IMG/VR virus record: IMGVR_UViG_3300024264_000141
Span: 1-27,131 of that record
Length of the DNA stretch: 27,131 nucleotides
DNA from: a virus
Reading direction: 5' to 3' (one strand)
Position 1 is the first letter of the stretch. Each line of letters opens with the position of its first letter. Below are positions 1 through 6,688 of the stretch, piece by piece. The notes below the pieces were generated by a model that saw only the letters and a program-made list of their open reading frames with translations, was not told the DNA's origin and did no database searches. A program made the position numbers and the translations under genes.

Positions 1-253
1 TTGGATAGACAAGTACTTGGAGAATTGGAGAGGTTACAGTCAAGAAGTTTGCTTTGATCTCAATGTGTTGGTGATAGACAGAAACAACATTGTGTTTGCA
101 CGACACATACCCAAACTGTTTGCAAAACTGAAGTCCTTACACATAGACTGTCACGTTGTGCCACAAAGACACTATTTGTTTTGGGACGGTGGAATACATT
201 GTAGCACACTTGATGTCAAAAGACGAGGCGTCAAAAGAAAAATCATAGATTAA
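1..253 (+). CDS. Amidinotransferase-family protein, C-terminal fragment (5' end outside window)
   Basis: The reading frame is open from base 2 and ends with TAA at 251-253, so the window holds only about 83 C-terminal residues. The fragment reads FDLNVLVID, then VVPQRHYLFWDGGIHCSTLD. A tryptophan-Asp-Gly-Gly-x-His-Cys-x-Thr signature near the C-terminus is that of the glycine/inosamine amidinotransferase family (guanidino-group-modifying enzymes), where the Cys is the catalytic nucleophile that carries the amidino group. Substrate and donor cannot be told from this piece. It is the only gene at this end on the plus strand and it converges on the minus-strand gene ending at 339. A guanidino-modifying enzyme could belong with the sugar-modifying genes elsewhere in the window, but that is inference. 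The true start lies to the left. Confidence 0.8.
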   Translation, partial: WIDKYLENWRGYSQEVCFDLNVLVIDRNNIVFARHIPKLFAKLKSLHIDCHVVPQRHYLFWDGGIHCSTLDVKRRGVKRKIID

Positions 254-338
254 AATTGCTTACCGAAATCGCTGTGCTTACCGCTTCGCGGATTTGAAAT
301 TTCTGCGTTACCGCTTTGCGGAATTTTGCTGTCCGCCT
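254..338. repeat. Intergenic hairpin-repeat segment between convergent genes, possible bidirectional terminator
   Basis: This 85-base gap separates two convergent genes. It holds three copies of a (G)CTTACCG-like word beginning near 258, 276 and 305. The last two copies run into compact inverted repeats, CCGCTTCGCGG at 281-291 and CCGCTTTGCGG at 311-321, each a 4-bp CCGC/GCGG stem with a 3-base loop. GAAATTTC at 296-303 is a perfect palindrome. The segment is clearly richer in GC than its surroundings. Hairpins followed by short T/A runs between convergent genes suggest a weak bidirectional terminator. No long T-tract is present, so this is not a canonical intrinsic terminator. Confidence 0.6.
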
Positions 339-1175
339 CTAGGCTTGTTTGCTGATGCTGATTCCGTAGTATTTGCTCATGGTGTCCCAAGCAACACCGG
401 ATATTAATTCGTCAGAGTTGAATTGTAAATTGGTTAAACAGTTGAACAGGTATTGTCTGTTTTCTGGGTAGTACAAGTTGTTAATTTTATCAATTGAGTT
501 TACACTGTAATCTTTTACACAGCCTGGCACAAGACTGATTACAGGACATCCTTCTCGTAGTGCTTCGGTCATTGCCATGGTGTGTAAACTGACCACACAG
601 TAAATGTTTTCTAAAGAATTACAAAAACCTCTTGAACCTCTTGCTTTCTTAGGCATCTTTTTTCTAATTTTGATTGGTCTGTTTGTGTATTTTTTAATTT
701 CTTGTGTAGTGGATTCTATCCATTGATCTACATTTTGTTTAATGCCATATACTTCTAATCCATTTTGACTAGGAGCAACGATGTATACTTGTTCCCCCAT
801 TTGCCACTGTTTTATTTTTAGTTTAAATTTAACAAATCGCTCGTTGGTGTATTCACCTTTTATATCTAAAATTTGATTTTCGTTGAATGTAACTCTCCAG
901 TAAACCGGTTTCCACCAATTACAATATCCTTTTTCAACGTTCACATAATCAATATTTTTTTCTTGAAAAGACTCATGATACTTTTGAAAACCATCATGTC
1001 CACCAACACCGCCAAGTATTACCAAATCTCCTTGTTGAATATTTTCAACATCTGAAAATATTTCTAAACCTGATCTTATACTGATTGTATTTGCCAATTG
1101 AAGACAGGTACGTCTACTGGTTCCTAAGTCTAAACCTTTGGGTATTACTATTCTTTTGTATGATTTATTCGTCAT
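339..1175 (-). CDS. Capsule-synthesis-like (KpsC/KpsS-fold) protein, remote member of a four-member family
   Basis: 278 aa from ATG at 1175, overlapping the end of gp41 by 11 bases; a TTG one codon earlier is the only alternative. The C-terminal half has the pattern of the glycan-cluster proteins at 12830, 14489 and 15433. It has a strand ending IKIRKK, then VVSLHTMAMTEALREGCPVIS (a Rossmann strand, small-residue loop, helix with Glu, then Gly-x-Pro), then YYPENRQYLFNCL, similar to the SPxxPNRxxW stretch of the others. The N-terminal half shares YVNVEKGYCNWW with the tyrosine/glycine segment of the 15433 protein. In capsule synthases of the KpsC/KpsS type these segments form the C-terminal nucleotide-sugar-binding Rossmann domain. 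The Arg-Pro-His-Pro motif of the 12830 relative is absent here (IRKKMPKK), so transferase activity is doubtful. It is the last gene of the gp41 unit. Confidence 0.6.
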   Translation of the reverse strand: MTNKSYKRIVIPKGLDLGTSRRTCLQLANTISIRSGLEIFSDVENIQQGDLVILGGVGGHDGFQKYHESFQEKNIDYVNVEKGYCNWWKPVYWRVTFNENQILDIKGEYTNERFVKFKLKIKQWQMGEQVYIVAPSQNGLEVYGIKQNVDQWIESTTQEIKKYTNRPIKIRKKMPKKARGSRGFCNSLENIYCVVSLHTMAMTEALREGCPVISLVPGCVKDYSVNSIDKINNLYYPENRQYLFNCLTNLQFNSDELISGVAWDTMSKYYGISISKQA

Positions 1176-2622
1176 CAAGGTTCTTTAAAAAGTCCCTTAA
1201 TTTTGTTTGATCTGTATTATCTGTATTGGCTTTGTGCAACGACTCTCCCTTTGTAGGATTAGGAACTTTTTCTTGAGGTTCTGGCGAATCAGTTGCATTA
1301 TCTTCTATAACTGTTGAAGTTTTTTTCAATGAATTGTATATGGTACTATTACCACCACCACTACCGTAATTTTGTCCCGACTCGTCTTCTGCTAAATCTC
1401 TAATTCTTAAACTGTCTATATCAAATTCTAAATCAATCTTTTGACCAACACCACTAGATGATCTGGTTTTCATTAATTGTATTTGATATCTACCACGCTC
1501 ACGCATCGCTCTTGATGTGAATATACCAAACACATTGTCAGCAGTTTGTATTTTACTTAATCCTCCTGCTATGTGCGAATGATCAAATTCTATTTCTTCA
1601 ACTGCACCTCTGTTCAACTGTGATGCTGTTACAAATATTACATTTAATTCCATTGATAAGTTTCTTAATTCTTCAGAAACAAATTTGTCTTTTACAAAAA
1701 GATCAGCCGGTGATACTTTTTTATTGATCGGCATCATGAGATCCAAATAGTCAACTAGTATAACATCTAGTTTACTGCCAGTTTTAATTTCATATTCTTT
1801 GATATAACTTCTTAAATCGTTTGTGTTCTTACCACTGCTCATGTATTTGATTTGAAACTTGCCTGATTTTTTACCAAGCAGTTTAACTTTCATTTCTACA
1901 CCATCTAAATCTTTAAATATTTCTCTAGCAGGCACATCAGTCAGCATAGAATCTAATCTCATACTTACTAGTGCTTCACTTAATTCAAAAGTTATGTATG
2001 CAACATTCAATCCATTTAATACCCAATTACAACCTAAGTTTGCAAGGAACAAACTCTTACCTGCTCCTGATCCACCAGCAAAAATGTTAAGTTCACCTTT
2101 GTTAAATCCGCCAAACAGTTTTCTGTCTAATGTTGTCCAGCCTGTGCTCACTTGTCCATTTTGATCTTTCAACCCCATCAATCTTGCTTTGGGATCGTCA
2201 AAATAATCTGTTCCTATATCTTTGTGTAATCCTATTTGTACTGCCTTCTTGACCAATTCTTCAACAGGACCGTACTCGCCGTTTTCCAACATATCAGCAC
2301 TTTTTAAAATTGCTCTTTCTAAACTTTTGTGTCTGATAAATGTTTCAAAGTCATCTAATAACCAATTGAAATGTTCTTCAGTCAAACTTTCTGCTGGCTT
2401 TAATTCAATATTGCACGACTTGTTCACAATGTCGTATGTTGGCAATGAGTTGTATTCTGCTACATATTTGTTAACAAAGTCTGCTGTTTCTTGAAGTTTT
2501 CTATCAAACAGTGTGTAATCAAATATGGATTGACAACGCACAAATGTTTCTGCGTCACTTAACATCATTTCAAGATACAGTTTCTGTATCTCGTAACCGT
2601 AGTCTTTATTTTGTTTCACCAT
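1165..2622 (-). CDS. 41: Replicative DNA helicase, DnaB family (T4 gp41)
   Basis: 485 aa from ATG at 2622. This is the hexameric 5'-3' helicase that unwinds the fork and works with primase gp61. Residues 1-130 form the helical N-terminal domain. Walker A GGSGAGKS is at 183-190, Walker B is seen as VILVDYLDLM, followed by the TASQLNR segment and KTRSSSGVGQKIDLEFD, as in DnaB ATPase cores. The acidic, low-complexity tail (about the last 70 residues) fits the flexible gp41 C-terminus. The frame is open for 22 codons further upstream, but I chose 2622 because MVKQNKDYGYEIQ begins the recognisable domain and a consensus promoter ends 7 bases before it. The gene overlaps the end of the carbamoyltransferase gene by 17 bases. 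Length is close to T4 gp41 (about 475 aa). Confidence 0.95.
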   Translation of the reverse strand: MVKQNKDYGYEIQKLYLEMMLSDAETFVRCQSIFDYTLFDRKLQETADFVNKYVAEYNSLPTYDIVNKSCNIELKPAESLTEEHFNWLLDDFETFIRHKSLERAILKSADMLENGEYGPVEELVKKAVQIGLHKDIGTDYFDDPKARLMGLKDQNGQVSTGWTTLDRKLFGGFNKGELNIFAGGSGAGKSLFLANLGCNWVLNGLNVAYITFELSEALVSMRLDSMLTDVPAREIFKDLDGVEMKVKLLGKKSGKFQIKYMSSGKNTNDLRSYIKEYEIKTGSKLDVILVDYLDLMMPINKKVSPADLFVKDKFVSEELRNLSMELNVIFVTASQLNRGAVEEIEFDHSHIAGGLSKIQTADNVFGIFTSRAMRERGRYQIQLMKTRSSSGVGQKIDLEFDIDSLRIRDLAEDESGQNYGSGGGNSTIYNSLKKTSTVIEDNATDSPEPQEKVPNPTKGESLHKANTDNTDQTKLRDFLKNLDDE

Positions 2623-3616
2623 TGTCCTTATTATACCACATTTCTCCGTGAAAGTCAATGTGCTTTTGATATTTGGCACACACTGCACCTATACACGATC
2701 CAGGATCACCAGGATTTGTTGGCACCCATATATCATCCCAAACTGCACTTAATTTACTCACAGCAGTTTTATTCAATGCACATCCGCCTACCAAAACTAT
2801 GTTTGATGTGTTGATATGCATCTGTATCCACGAACTTGCACACATCAACACTTGTTCAAAAATGTGCTGTGTAGTTGCGGCTAGATCAGCCATGTCTTCT
2901 TCTGTGTTTAATTCTGGTCTCCACCAATTACAACCTCTATGCAGATTTATTCTTGTTTTGAAAGGCATTCTGGTGTCTATAATTTCTTCCATCATCATTC
3001 TATGATACTTTCTCCAATTACCTTTTTTCGCCAATTGTTCTAATTTGTATTCTTCTGCGTTTGCTTTGAATCCACATCTTTGTGTCATTGCTGAATAAAA
3101 TAAACCTATGCTGTGTGGATAACGTTGTGTGTACTTCTTCTCCAACCTGGTACCTCTGCCGTGCCAAATAGTAAATGTTTCAAACTCACCAATCGAATCT
3201 AAAACAATAACTGCCGCATTTTTAAATCCCGATGTGTAATATCCATATGCCGCATGGCTATGATGATGATCAACATATTCTATAGGAACATTGTGTACAC
3301 CAGATTTTGCCAAAAACTTTTTAATATCATTTTCTTTCCATTTCCAACCTTGTCCTGCAATCAGTTGTCTCATAGTTTTCTTCCAAGGCTTTTCATAAAA
3401 ATAAATCTTTGCAGGGTAGGCCCATTTAGGATTTGCTCTTACTTCTGCCATCAGTTTAGGACACAACGTTGGATCTCCAGCAACTCCACTAAAATCTTTG
3501 CTCATGCCTGCCCATTTTAATCTAAGATGGTAATTAGGCGTTAATCCTTTTACCTTCCATTCCATCACTGCCAAACTGGCATCGTGATTATTTCCTGTTA
3601 TTCCCCAAATGATCAT
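2606..3616 (-). CDS. Carbamoyltransferase, NodU/CmcH family, short phage form
   Basis: 336 aa from ATG at 3616, with a 4-base ATGA overlap with the 58-aa gene upstream. NodU/CmcH/TobZ enzymes transfer a carbamoyl group from carbamoyl phosphate, through carbamoyl-AMP, to a hydroxyl, usually of a sugar. The family opening GITGNNHDASLAV is at 6-18, the metal-binding run HHHSH at 117-121, and the ASKHA-fold phosphate loops follow (VLDSIGEFET near 138-147, then IVLVGGCALN). Full-length NodU-type enzymes are about 550-600 aa with a separate C-terminal carbamoyltransferase domain. This protein ends soon after the first domain, so it is about 60 percent of usual length with no sign of frameshift. It sits between primase and helicase genes. 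The substrate is unknown; a sugar made by the glycan block is a reasonable guess. Confidence 0.85.
   Translation of the reverse strand: MIIWGITGNNHDASLAVMEWKVKGLTPNYHLRLKWAGMSKDFSGVAGDPTLCPKLMAEVRANPKWAYPAKIYFYEKPWKKTMRQLIAGQGWKWKENDIKKFLAKSGVHNVPIEYVDHHHSHAAYGYYTSGFKNAAVIVLDSIGEFETFTIWHGRGTRLEKKYTQRYPHSIGLFYSAMTQRCGFKANAEEYKLEQLAKKGNWRKYHRMMMEEIIDTRMPFKTRINLHRGCNWWRPELNTEEDMADLAATTQHIFEQVLMCASSWIQMHINTSNIVLVGGCALNKTAVSKLSAVWDDIWVPTNPGDPGSCIGAVCAKYQKHIDFHGEMWYNKDNGETK
2630..2658 (-). promoter_or_regulatory. Sigma70-like early promoter for gp41
   Basis: On the minus strand TTGACT (2653-2658) and TATAAT (2630-2635) are separated by exactly 17 bp. The element lies inside the 3' end of the carbamoyltransferase gene. 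The gp41 ATG begins 7 bases after the -10 box, so the predicted start of transcription falls about at the start codon. AAGGA lies between, but too close to the ATG for a normal Shine-Dalgarno. Confidence 0.8.
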
Positions 3617-3789
3617 CTTTCAATTACCCATGCTCTGTGATAAAAGTCATCAATGTTTCTTTGAATCAGCGATTTTGCTAACTCGTTGGCTTTTATTTTA
3701 TTCATAGGACCATATTCCTTTTTTGTTTTGTTGTCCAATGTTTTCATATCCATTGGGTCTTTATGTATTCCTTCTAAAACGTAATACAT
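3613..3789 (-). CDS. Small conserved-looking hypothetical protein, 58 aa
   Basis: Reading the minus strand gives an ORF from ATG at 3789 to TGA at 3613-3615. It starts MYYVLEGIHKDPMDMKTLND and ends DDFYHRAWVIER. Coding is supported by exact packing: one base separates its ATG from the stop of the 44-aa gene, and its stop overlaps the carbamoyltransferase start as ATGA. The segment EYGPMNKIKANELAKSLIQR predicts an amphipathic helix. No catalytic motif is visible. The frame continues upstream without a stop for 22 codons, but no ATG lies there and the 44-aa frame occupies it. It resembles short unnamed proteins of T4-like cyanophages as I remember them; no function is known to me. Confidence 0.72.
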   Translation of the reverse strand: MYYVLEGIHKDPMDMKTLDNKTKKEYGPMNKIKANELAKSLIQRNIDDFYHRAWVIER

Positions 3790-3790
3790 T

Positions 3791-3925
3791 CTACTTGTAT
3801 ATGAACGGGTCTCTCTTTTGCAATTCTCTAATCTTCTTCTTGTACTTGATGTAGTTTACAAGTTTAGTGATAGGAAAAAACAAAATTGAGATCGCTTTTT
3901 TTAAAAAATTCTTTATGCGAACCAT
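3791..3925 (-). CDS. Very small basic protein with a hydrophobic segment, 44 aa
   Basis: The minus-strand ORF runs from ATG at 3925, inside the last codons of gp61, to TAG at 3791-3793. It begins MVRIKNFLKKAISILFFPIT, a short hydrophobic stretch flanked by lysines, and ends IRELQKRDPFIYK after a strongly basic helix. This looks like a single-pass or peripheral membrane peptide with positive flanks. The RDPFIY ending resembles short proteins next to T4-like cyanophage replication genes, from memory. It overlaps gp61 by 13 bases and is followed after one base by the 58-aa gene, so the chain gp61, 44 aa, 58 aa, carbamoyltransferase is unbroken. Function unknown. Confidence 0.65.
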   Translation of the reverse strand: MVRIKNFLKKAISILFFPITKLVNYIKYKKKIRELQKRDPFIYK

Positions 3926-4917
3926 TTTTTCATCCTTAGTTTAGTTTTTAGTTGTGAATCTTCAGCATTCTTTATTATTGTATACAATGTATGAAGTCTA
4001 CCATATTTACACACAGCATCGTTGACGTCTTTGACATCTTGGTCCCAATCCGGCATACTCACACTCCAGCCTGCTTCGAAACTATCCCAAACTAATTTTT
4101 GTCCTGCTTCATCTCTGTCAGGAACCACAATCACATGTTTTCCTAAACTGTTTACCAATGTTGATTGTTGTTCTTTAATTTCACTACCCAGTAACGCAAT
4201 CCCGTCAACGGCAATAGCATCGATAGGTCCTTCCATTGCTACAATATATTTTCTATCATCATCTTGTGCATCTGTGTTAAACACATATCCTGGTTGTTGT
4301 TCTGACAAATATTTCACTTTGCTTTCCACAACTTTCCTGGCTGTGTATCCCACAATTTTTGATTGATGAATAAAAGGTATGATTAATCTATCTCTAAATC
4401 CTGCTTCAGGACTCCAGTAAAAATCATAATCATCGAGTGTTAATTTTCTTTTAGCAATGTATTCCATCACAGAAAATAAATCTTTATCAACTCCACTGGG
4501 TTCTAAATCTTTGTATGTTGCCCACTCGTATATTGGTTTTGCTTTGGGCGGAAGTTCTTTAATTGTAAATTTTGGAAGTGTGACAATTGACTTGAATCCT
4601 GTATCATCTGTCTTTTGTTGTAAAACTTGAAGTGCTAGTTTTGTGATTACATCATCGGGCATATTCAACCACCTCATAAATTTTTTCATTTTATAAGATA
4701 AGTTTCTCCCAATACGCCAACTCGTTTTAAATCCACAGTTGAAACAATGAAAACTCACACTCTCGTCTGCCTTAGCAATCAATCCACCTCTTTGTCTAGT
4801 GTCAGGAGTTGTTCCATTGTGTCCACAACACGGTGCATTAAAAGCCACCCAACCACTGGGTGTTTGTTTTCTTTTGGCAGGAAGATAAGTTTGTAAAACG
4901 TCAAGCACAATGTTCAT
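3913..4917 (-). CDS. 61: DNA primase (T4 gp61)
   Basis: 334 aa, ATG at 4917. This primase makes the short RNA primers for lagging-strand synthesis and pairs with helicase gp41, encoded just downstream. The N-terminus carries a zinc-binding module: Cys30 and Cys31 in APCCGHNG, then Cys58 and Cys61 in FHCFNCGFK. The TOPRIM catalytic core follows: the acidic motif VAMEGPIDAIA with Glu229 and Asp233, and the DxD-type motif VVPDRDEAG with Asp267 and Asp269. RDRLIIPF at 175-182 is the usual strand-rich entry to the primase fold. Length is close to T4 gp61 (342 aa). A perfect sigma70-like promoter ends 6 bases before the ATG, and there is no Shine-Dalgarno in between. Confidence 0.95.
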   Translation of the reverse strand: MNIVLDVLQTYLPAKRKQTPSGWVAFNAPCCGHNGTTPDTRQRGGLIAKADESVSFHCFNCGFKTSWRIGRNLSYKMKKFMRWLNMPDDVITKLALQVLQQKTDDTGFKSIVTLPKFTIKELPPKAKPIYEWATYKDLEPSGVDKDLFSVMEYIAKRKLTLDDYDFYWSPEAGFRDRLIIPFIHQSKIVGYTARKVVESKVKYLSEQQPGYVFNTDAQDDDRKYIVAMEGPIDAIAVDGIALLGSEIKEQQSTLVNSLGKHVIVVPDRDEAGQKLVWDSFEAGWSVSMPDWDQDVKDVNDAVCKYGRLHTLYTIIKNAEDSQLKTKLRMKKWFA

Positions 4918-4923
4918 GCTGTT

Positions 4924-4952
4924 ATTATAAGTTAAAATGTGATAAAAGTCAA
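4924..4952 (-). promoter_or_regulatory. Sigma70-like early promoter for gp61 and the genes downstream
   Basis: TTGACT (4947-4952) and TATAAT (4924-4929) on the minus strand are separated by 17 bp. The gp61 ATG begins 6 bases after the -10 box, which puts the expected transcription start at or next to the A of ATG. It lies in the 35-base gap between gp61 and the structural gene, and its -35 box reaches the end of that gap. Confidence 0.82.
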
Positions 4953-5738
4953 TTAATTTCGAATTAATATTTTGGTAACACTACCAGAAGTCAGTGTGTG
5001 TTTGAATCTCAAATAACTGTACACTCCATTGAAGTTTACATATTTCAAGTTATTTGCATCTGTGGATGCGAATGTATTAATGTCTGTCCAAAATGTGTTT
5101 CCATCAATCTGATTGGCAAGGGTGCCTTGTACAACTATGTCACCAACTGCTTCGTCAAGATAATAAGCCACAGTGTGCAATGCTGAATTACCATTTATGG
5201 TTGGTTCTGCTGTTACTGTTTCTGAAACGAACACACCCGAACCTGGGTTGTCTTCGATGAATGTTGTCACAGAGTACGAGTCAACTGGACCTGGGAACTC
5301 TTCTGTGCTGATGTACACTGTGCCTTTATTTTCAAAATTTACACCACTGTGCAATATAGTTTTTGTTGAATCAGAATTTTTTTGTAGATACACTGTGTAG
5401 TGCATGTATTGTGATTTAATGTTTAATAAGTCATTTTCTGTTATTGTAACTGTGAAATGTCCCACTTTGCTGGGAGTAGAAGTTTCAATCACAGTACCGT
5501 CTCTTGATACTATTAATCTGTTATTTTCATCATACAATTGAAACTTGGGCGTATATGTGTTCAATATAGATACAGGTTTCTGATCTGCATTAAGCACATT
5601 GAACTGAATTGGGTTGTCTATTCCTTTAGCGATGTTTAAATTTCTTTGATACACTGATCTATACTCCGTTATTTCTCCTGCCAGGTTTGCGGTAAGAGTT
5701 ACATTGTTATTTAATAAATATTTCGAAACAAGTTGCAT
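4953..5738 (-). CDS. Probable virion structural protein, beta-rich
   Basis: 261 aa, ATG at 5738. The protein is rich in Thr, Ser, Val and Asn with many alternating hydrophobic strands and no enzymatic motif. Recognisable stretches are YRSVYQRNLNIAKGIDNPI near the N-terminus, VGHFTVTITENDLLNIKSQY, and FNGVYSYLRF near the C-terminus. From memory these match an unnamed, widely conserved protein of T4-like cyanophages regarded as a structural component. The strand-rich make-up and the late-type element before it support a virion role such as neck, tail or capsid decoration. It is flanked by a divergent plus-strand gene upstream and by the gp61 promoter downstream, so it seems to form its own single-gene late unit. 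Confidence 0.6.
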   Translation of the reverse strand: MQLVSKYLLNNNVTLTANLAGEITEYRSVYQRNLNIAKGIDNPIQFNVLNADQKPVSILNTYTPKFQLYDENNRLIVSRDGTVIETSTPSKVGHFTVTITENDLLNIKSQYMHYTVYLQKNSDSTKTILHSGVNFENKGTVYISTEEFPGPVDSYSVTTFIEDNPGSGVFVSETVTAEPTINGNSALHTVAYYLDEAVGDIVVQGTLANQIDGNTFWTDINTFASTDANNLKYVNFNGVYSYLRFKHTLTSGSVTKILIRN

Positions 5739-5747
5739 AATCTTATG

Positions 5748-5755
5748 TATTTATT
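5748..5755 (-). promoter_or_regulatory. T4-like late promoter element for the structural gene
   Basis: AATAAATA on the minus strand, close to the T4 late consensus TATAAATA, ends 9 bases before the ATG at 5738. No -35 box or Shine-Dalgarno is visible. The same octamer stands before the genes starting at 16915 and 25926 with similar spacing. Confidence 0.6.
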
Positions 5756-5764
5756 GATATTAAA

Positions 5765-6130
5765 ATGCTATTAAACGACATCGAAAAGAACTTTCCGTTT
5801 ATCTCAGTCGTCGAATACGGCGGAAAAGAGTATGTTGGGGTAATCAACAACCAAGATAACTCCATCACCTCCATTTATGTGTACGAAGAAATACATGCAA
5901 ATGCCAAGGAAGAGTTTATGAGTTTATGTCAAACTTGGTGGTGGGAAAGCAACAGAATGATCCCAATGGGTATATTTTTACGTAAAGAATTAATCAAATT
6001 TCGCGAGTGTTTGATGATGATGAACACGAAAGATGTCAATGTAAAGATAGGTCCTGTCACAAGTCTTAACAATCTTGCTATGAAACGAAGTAAGAGAAAA
6101 TCAGTTCAACTAGTTCGTAAACCTAAATAA
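5765..6130 (+). CDS. Conserved hypothetical protein, 121 aa, only complete plus-strand gene
   Basis: ATG at 5765, TAA at 6128-6130. The protein starts MLLNDIEKNFPFISVVEYGG, continues GVINNQDNSITSIYVYEE, has a tryptophan-rich segment WWWESNRMIP at about residues 58-67, and ends in a strongly basic tail KRSKRKSVQLVRKPK. The tail suggests nucleic acid or other polyanion contact. From memory it resembles an unnamed protein shared by T4-like cyanophages. It is divergent from the structural gene (the two starts are 26 bases apart) and its stop codon abuts the stop of the minus-strand gene at 6131 with no space. An AATAAATA octamer on the plus strand at 5713-5720 could serve it, but lies inside the opposite gene. 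No function can be assigned. Confidence 0.75.
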   Translation: MLLNDIEKNFPFISVVEYGGKEYVGVINNQDNSITSIYVYEEIHANAKEEFMSLCQTWWWESNRMIPMGIFLRKELIKFRECLMMMNTKDVNVKIGPVTSLNNLAMKRSKRKSVQLVRKPK

Positions 6131-6688
6131 TCAAGTTAATTGTTCACAGATAAGATTCATGTGTACCACCACTGCGAATGCGTAGGATGTTGCGTGTGAT
6201 TTCTTAAAAAAGTATTTGTCGTCAGTTGGTTTAATCCAAACTTCTTTCATTATTGTGTCCCAATCTTTATTGAGTAGATATCTTTTGCTAGGTCGTATAA
6301 TTGCCAACACAGCCGCCAATTGTTCTATATTTTTTGGCTTTAATGTTTTTAAAATATCATTATGTCCGTTCAAGTGGAAAACTTGATCACTAAATTCTTT
6401 GGCTTCTAATAATTCCCATACTGGTTTTGTTGTCATTAATTTGTTTAAGTGATCGTTGTCTTTTACATTTTTGTATATACTTACATTTAAGCAATCCAAT
6501 TTAAAATAGTTTCTATCTTCAGCAGTTTCATAATCTAAAGTAGATAGATTAGTTGCAGGGTCATGCGGTATCTCTGTAAAGTAAACACCAGTATTGTGCT
6601 TTTTACCATTTTCTAATTTGGCTACTCTGTGTTTTAGTTTTTCTAATAACACATTTCTATCTGCAAAGTCTATATCTACATCAAACAT
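6131..6688 (-). CDS. Miniature DnaE-like protein (C-family polymerase core motifs), 185 aa
   Basis: ATG at 6688 overlaps the stop of the oxygenase gene by one base (TAATG), so the protein really begins MFDVDIDF. In order it shows: DIDF (Asp5, Asp7), like the DxD of the bacterial Pol III alpha palm; KKHNTGVYF at 29-37, like KHAGGVVI; YFKLDCLNVS at 61-70 with Asp65, like VKFDFLGLRT; WELLEAKEFSDQVFHLNGHN and LKTLKPKNIEQLAAVLAIIRP, like the FQLES...LKPxxFEDLxAxxALxRPG stretch; and FFKKSHATSYAFAVV at 160-174, like FNKSHSAAYALVSY. The order matches DnaE, yet the whole protein is about one sixth of its length, without PHP, most of the fingers, beta-binding or OB regions. Similarity is from reading motifs, not from alignment software. 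Whether it polymerises DNA is unknown. Confidence 0.6.
   Translation of the reverse strand: MFDVDIDFADRNVLLEKLKHRVAKLENGKKHNTGVYFTEIPHDPATNLSTLDYETAEDRNYFKLDCLNVSIYKNVKDNDHLNKLMTTKPVWELLEAKEFSDQVFHLNGHNDILKTLKPKNIEQLAAVLAIIRPSKRYLLNKDWDTIMKEVWIKPTDDKYFFKKSHATSYAFAVVVHMNLICEQLT

Noticed and set aside
254-338. A CRISPR-like array.
   Set aside because: The repeats are short and imperfect, the spacing differs (18 and 30 bases) and no spacers of uniform length are present.
1859-2494. Two plus-strand open frames of about 100 and 90 codons opposite gp41.
   Set aside because: They are antisense shadows of a well-supported helicase gene, with no recognisable motif or spacing signals.
2623-2688. A longer gp41 starting at 2688.
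   Set aside because: The extension overlaps the carbamoyltransferase gene and covers the promoter at 2630-2658; it does not look like the gp41 N-terminus.
5713-5720. Plus-strand AATAAATA as a late promoter for the 121-aa gene.
   Set aside because: It lies within the opposite coding sequence and would give a leader of about 39 bases, unlike the 6-9 base spacing of the other copies. It is kept only as a possibility.
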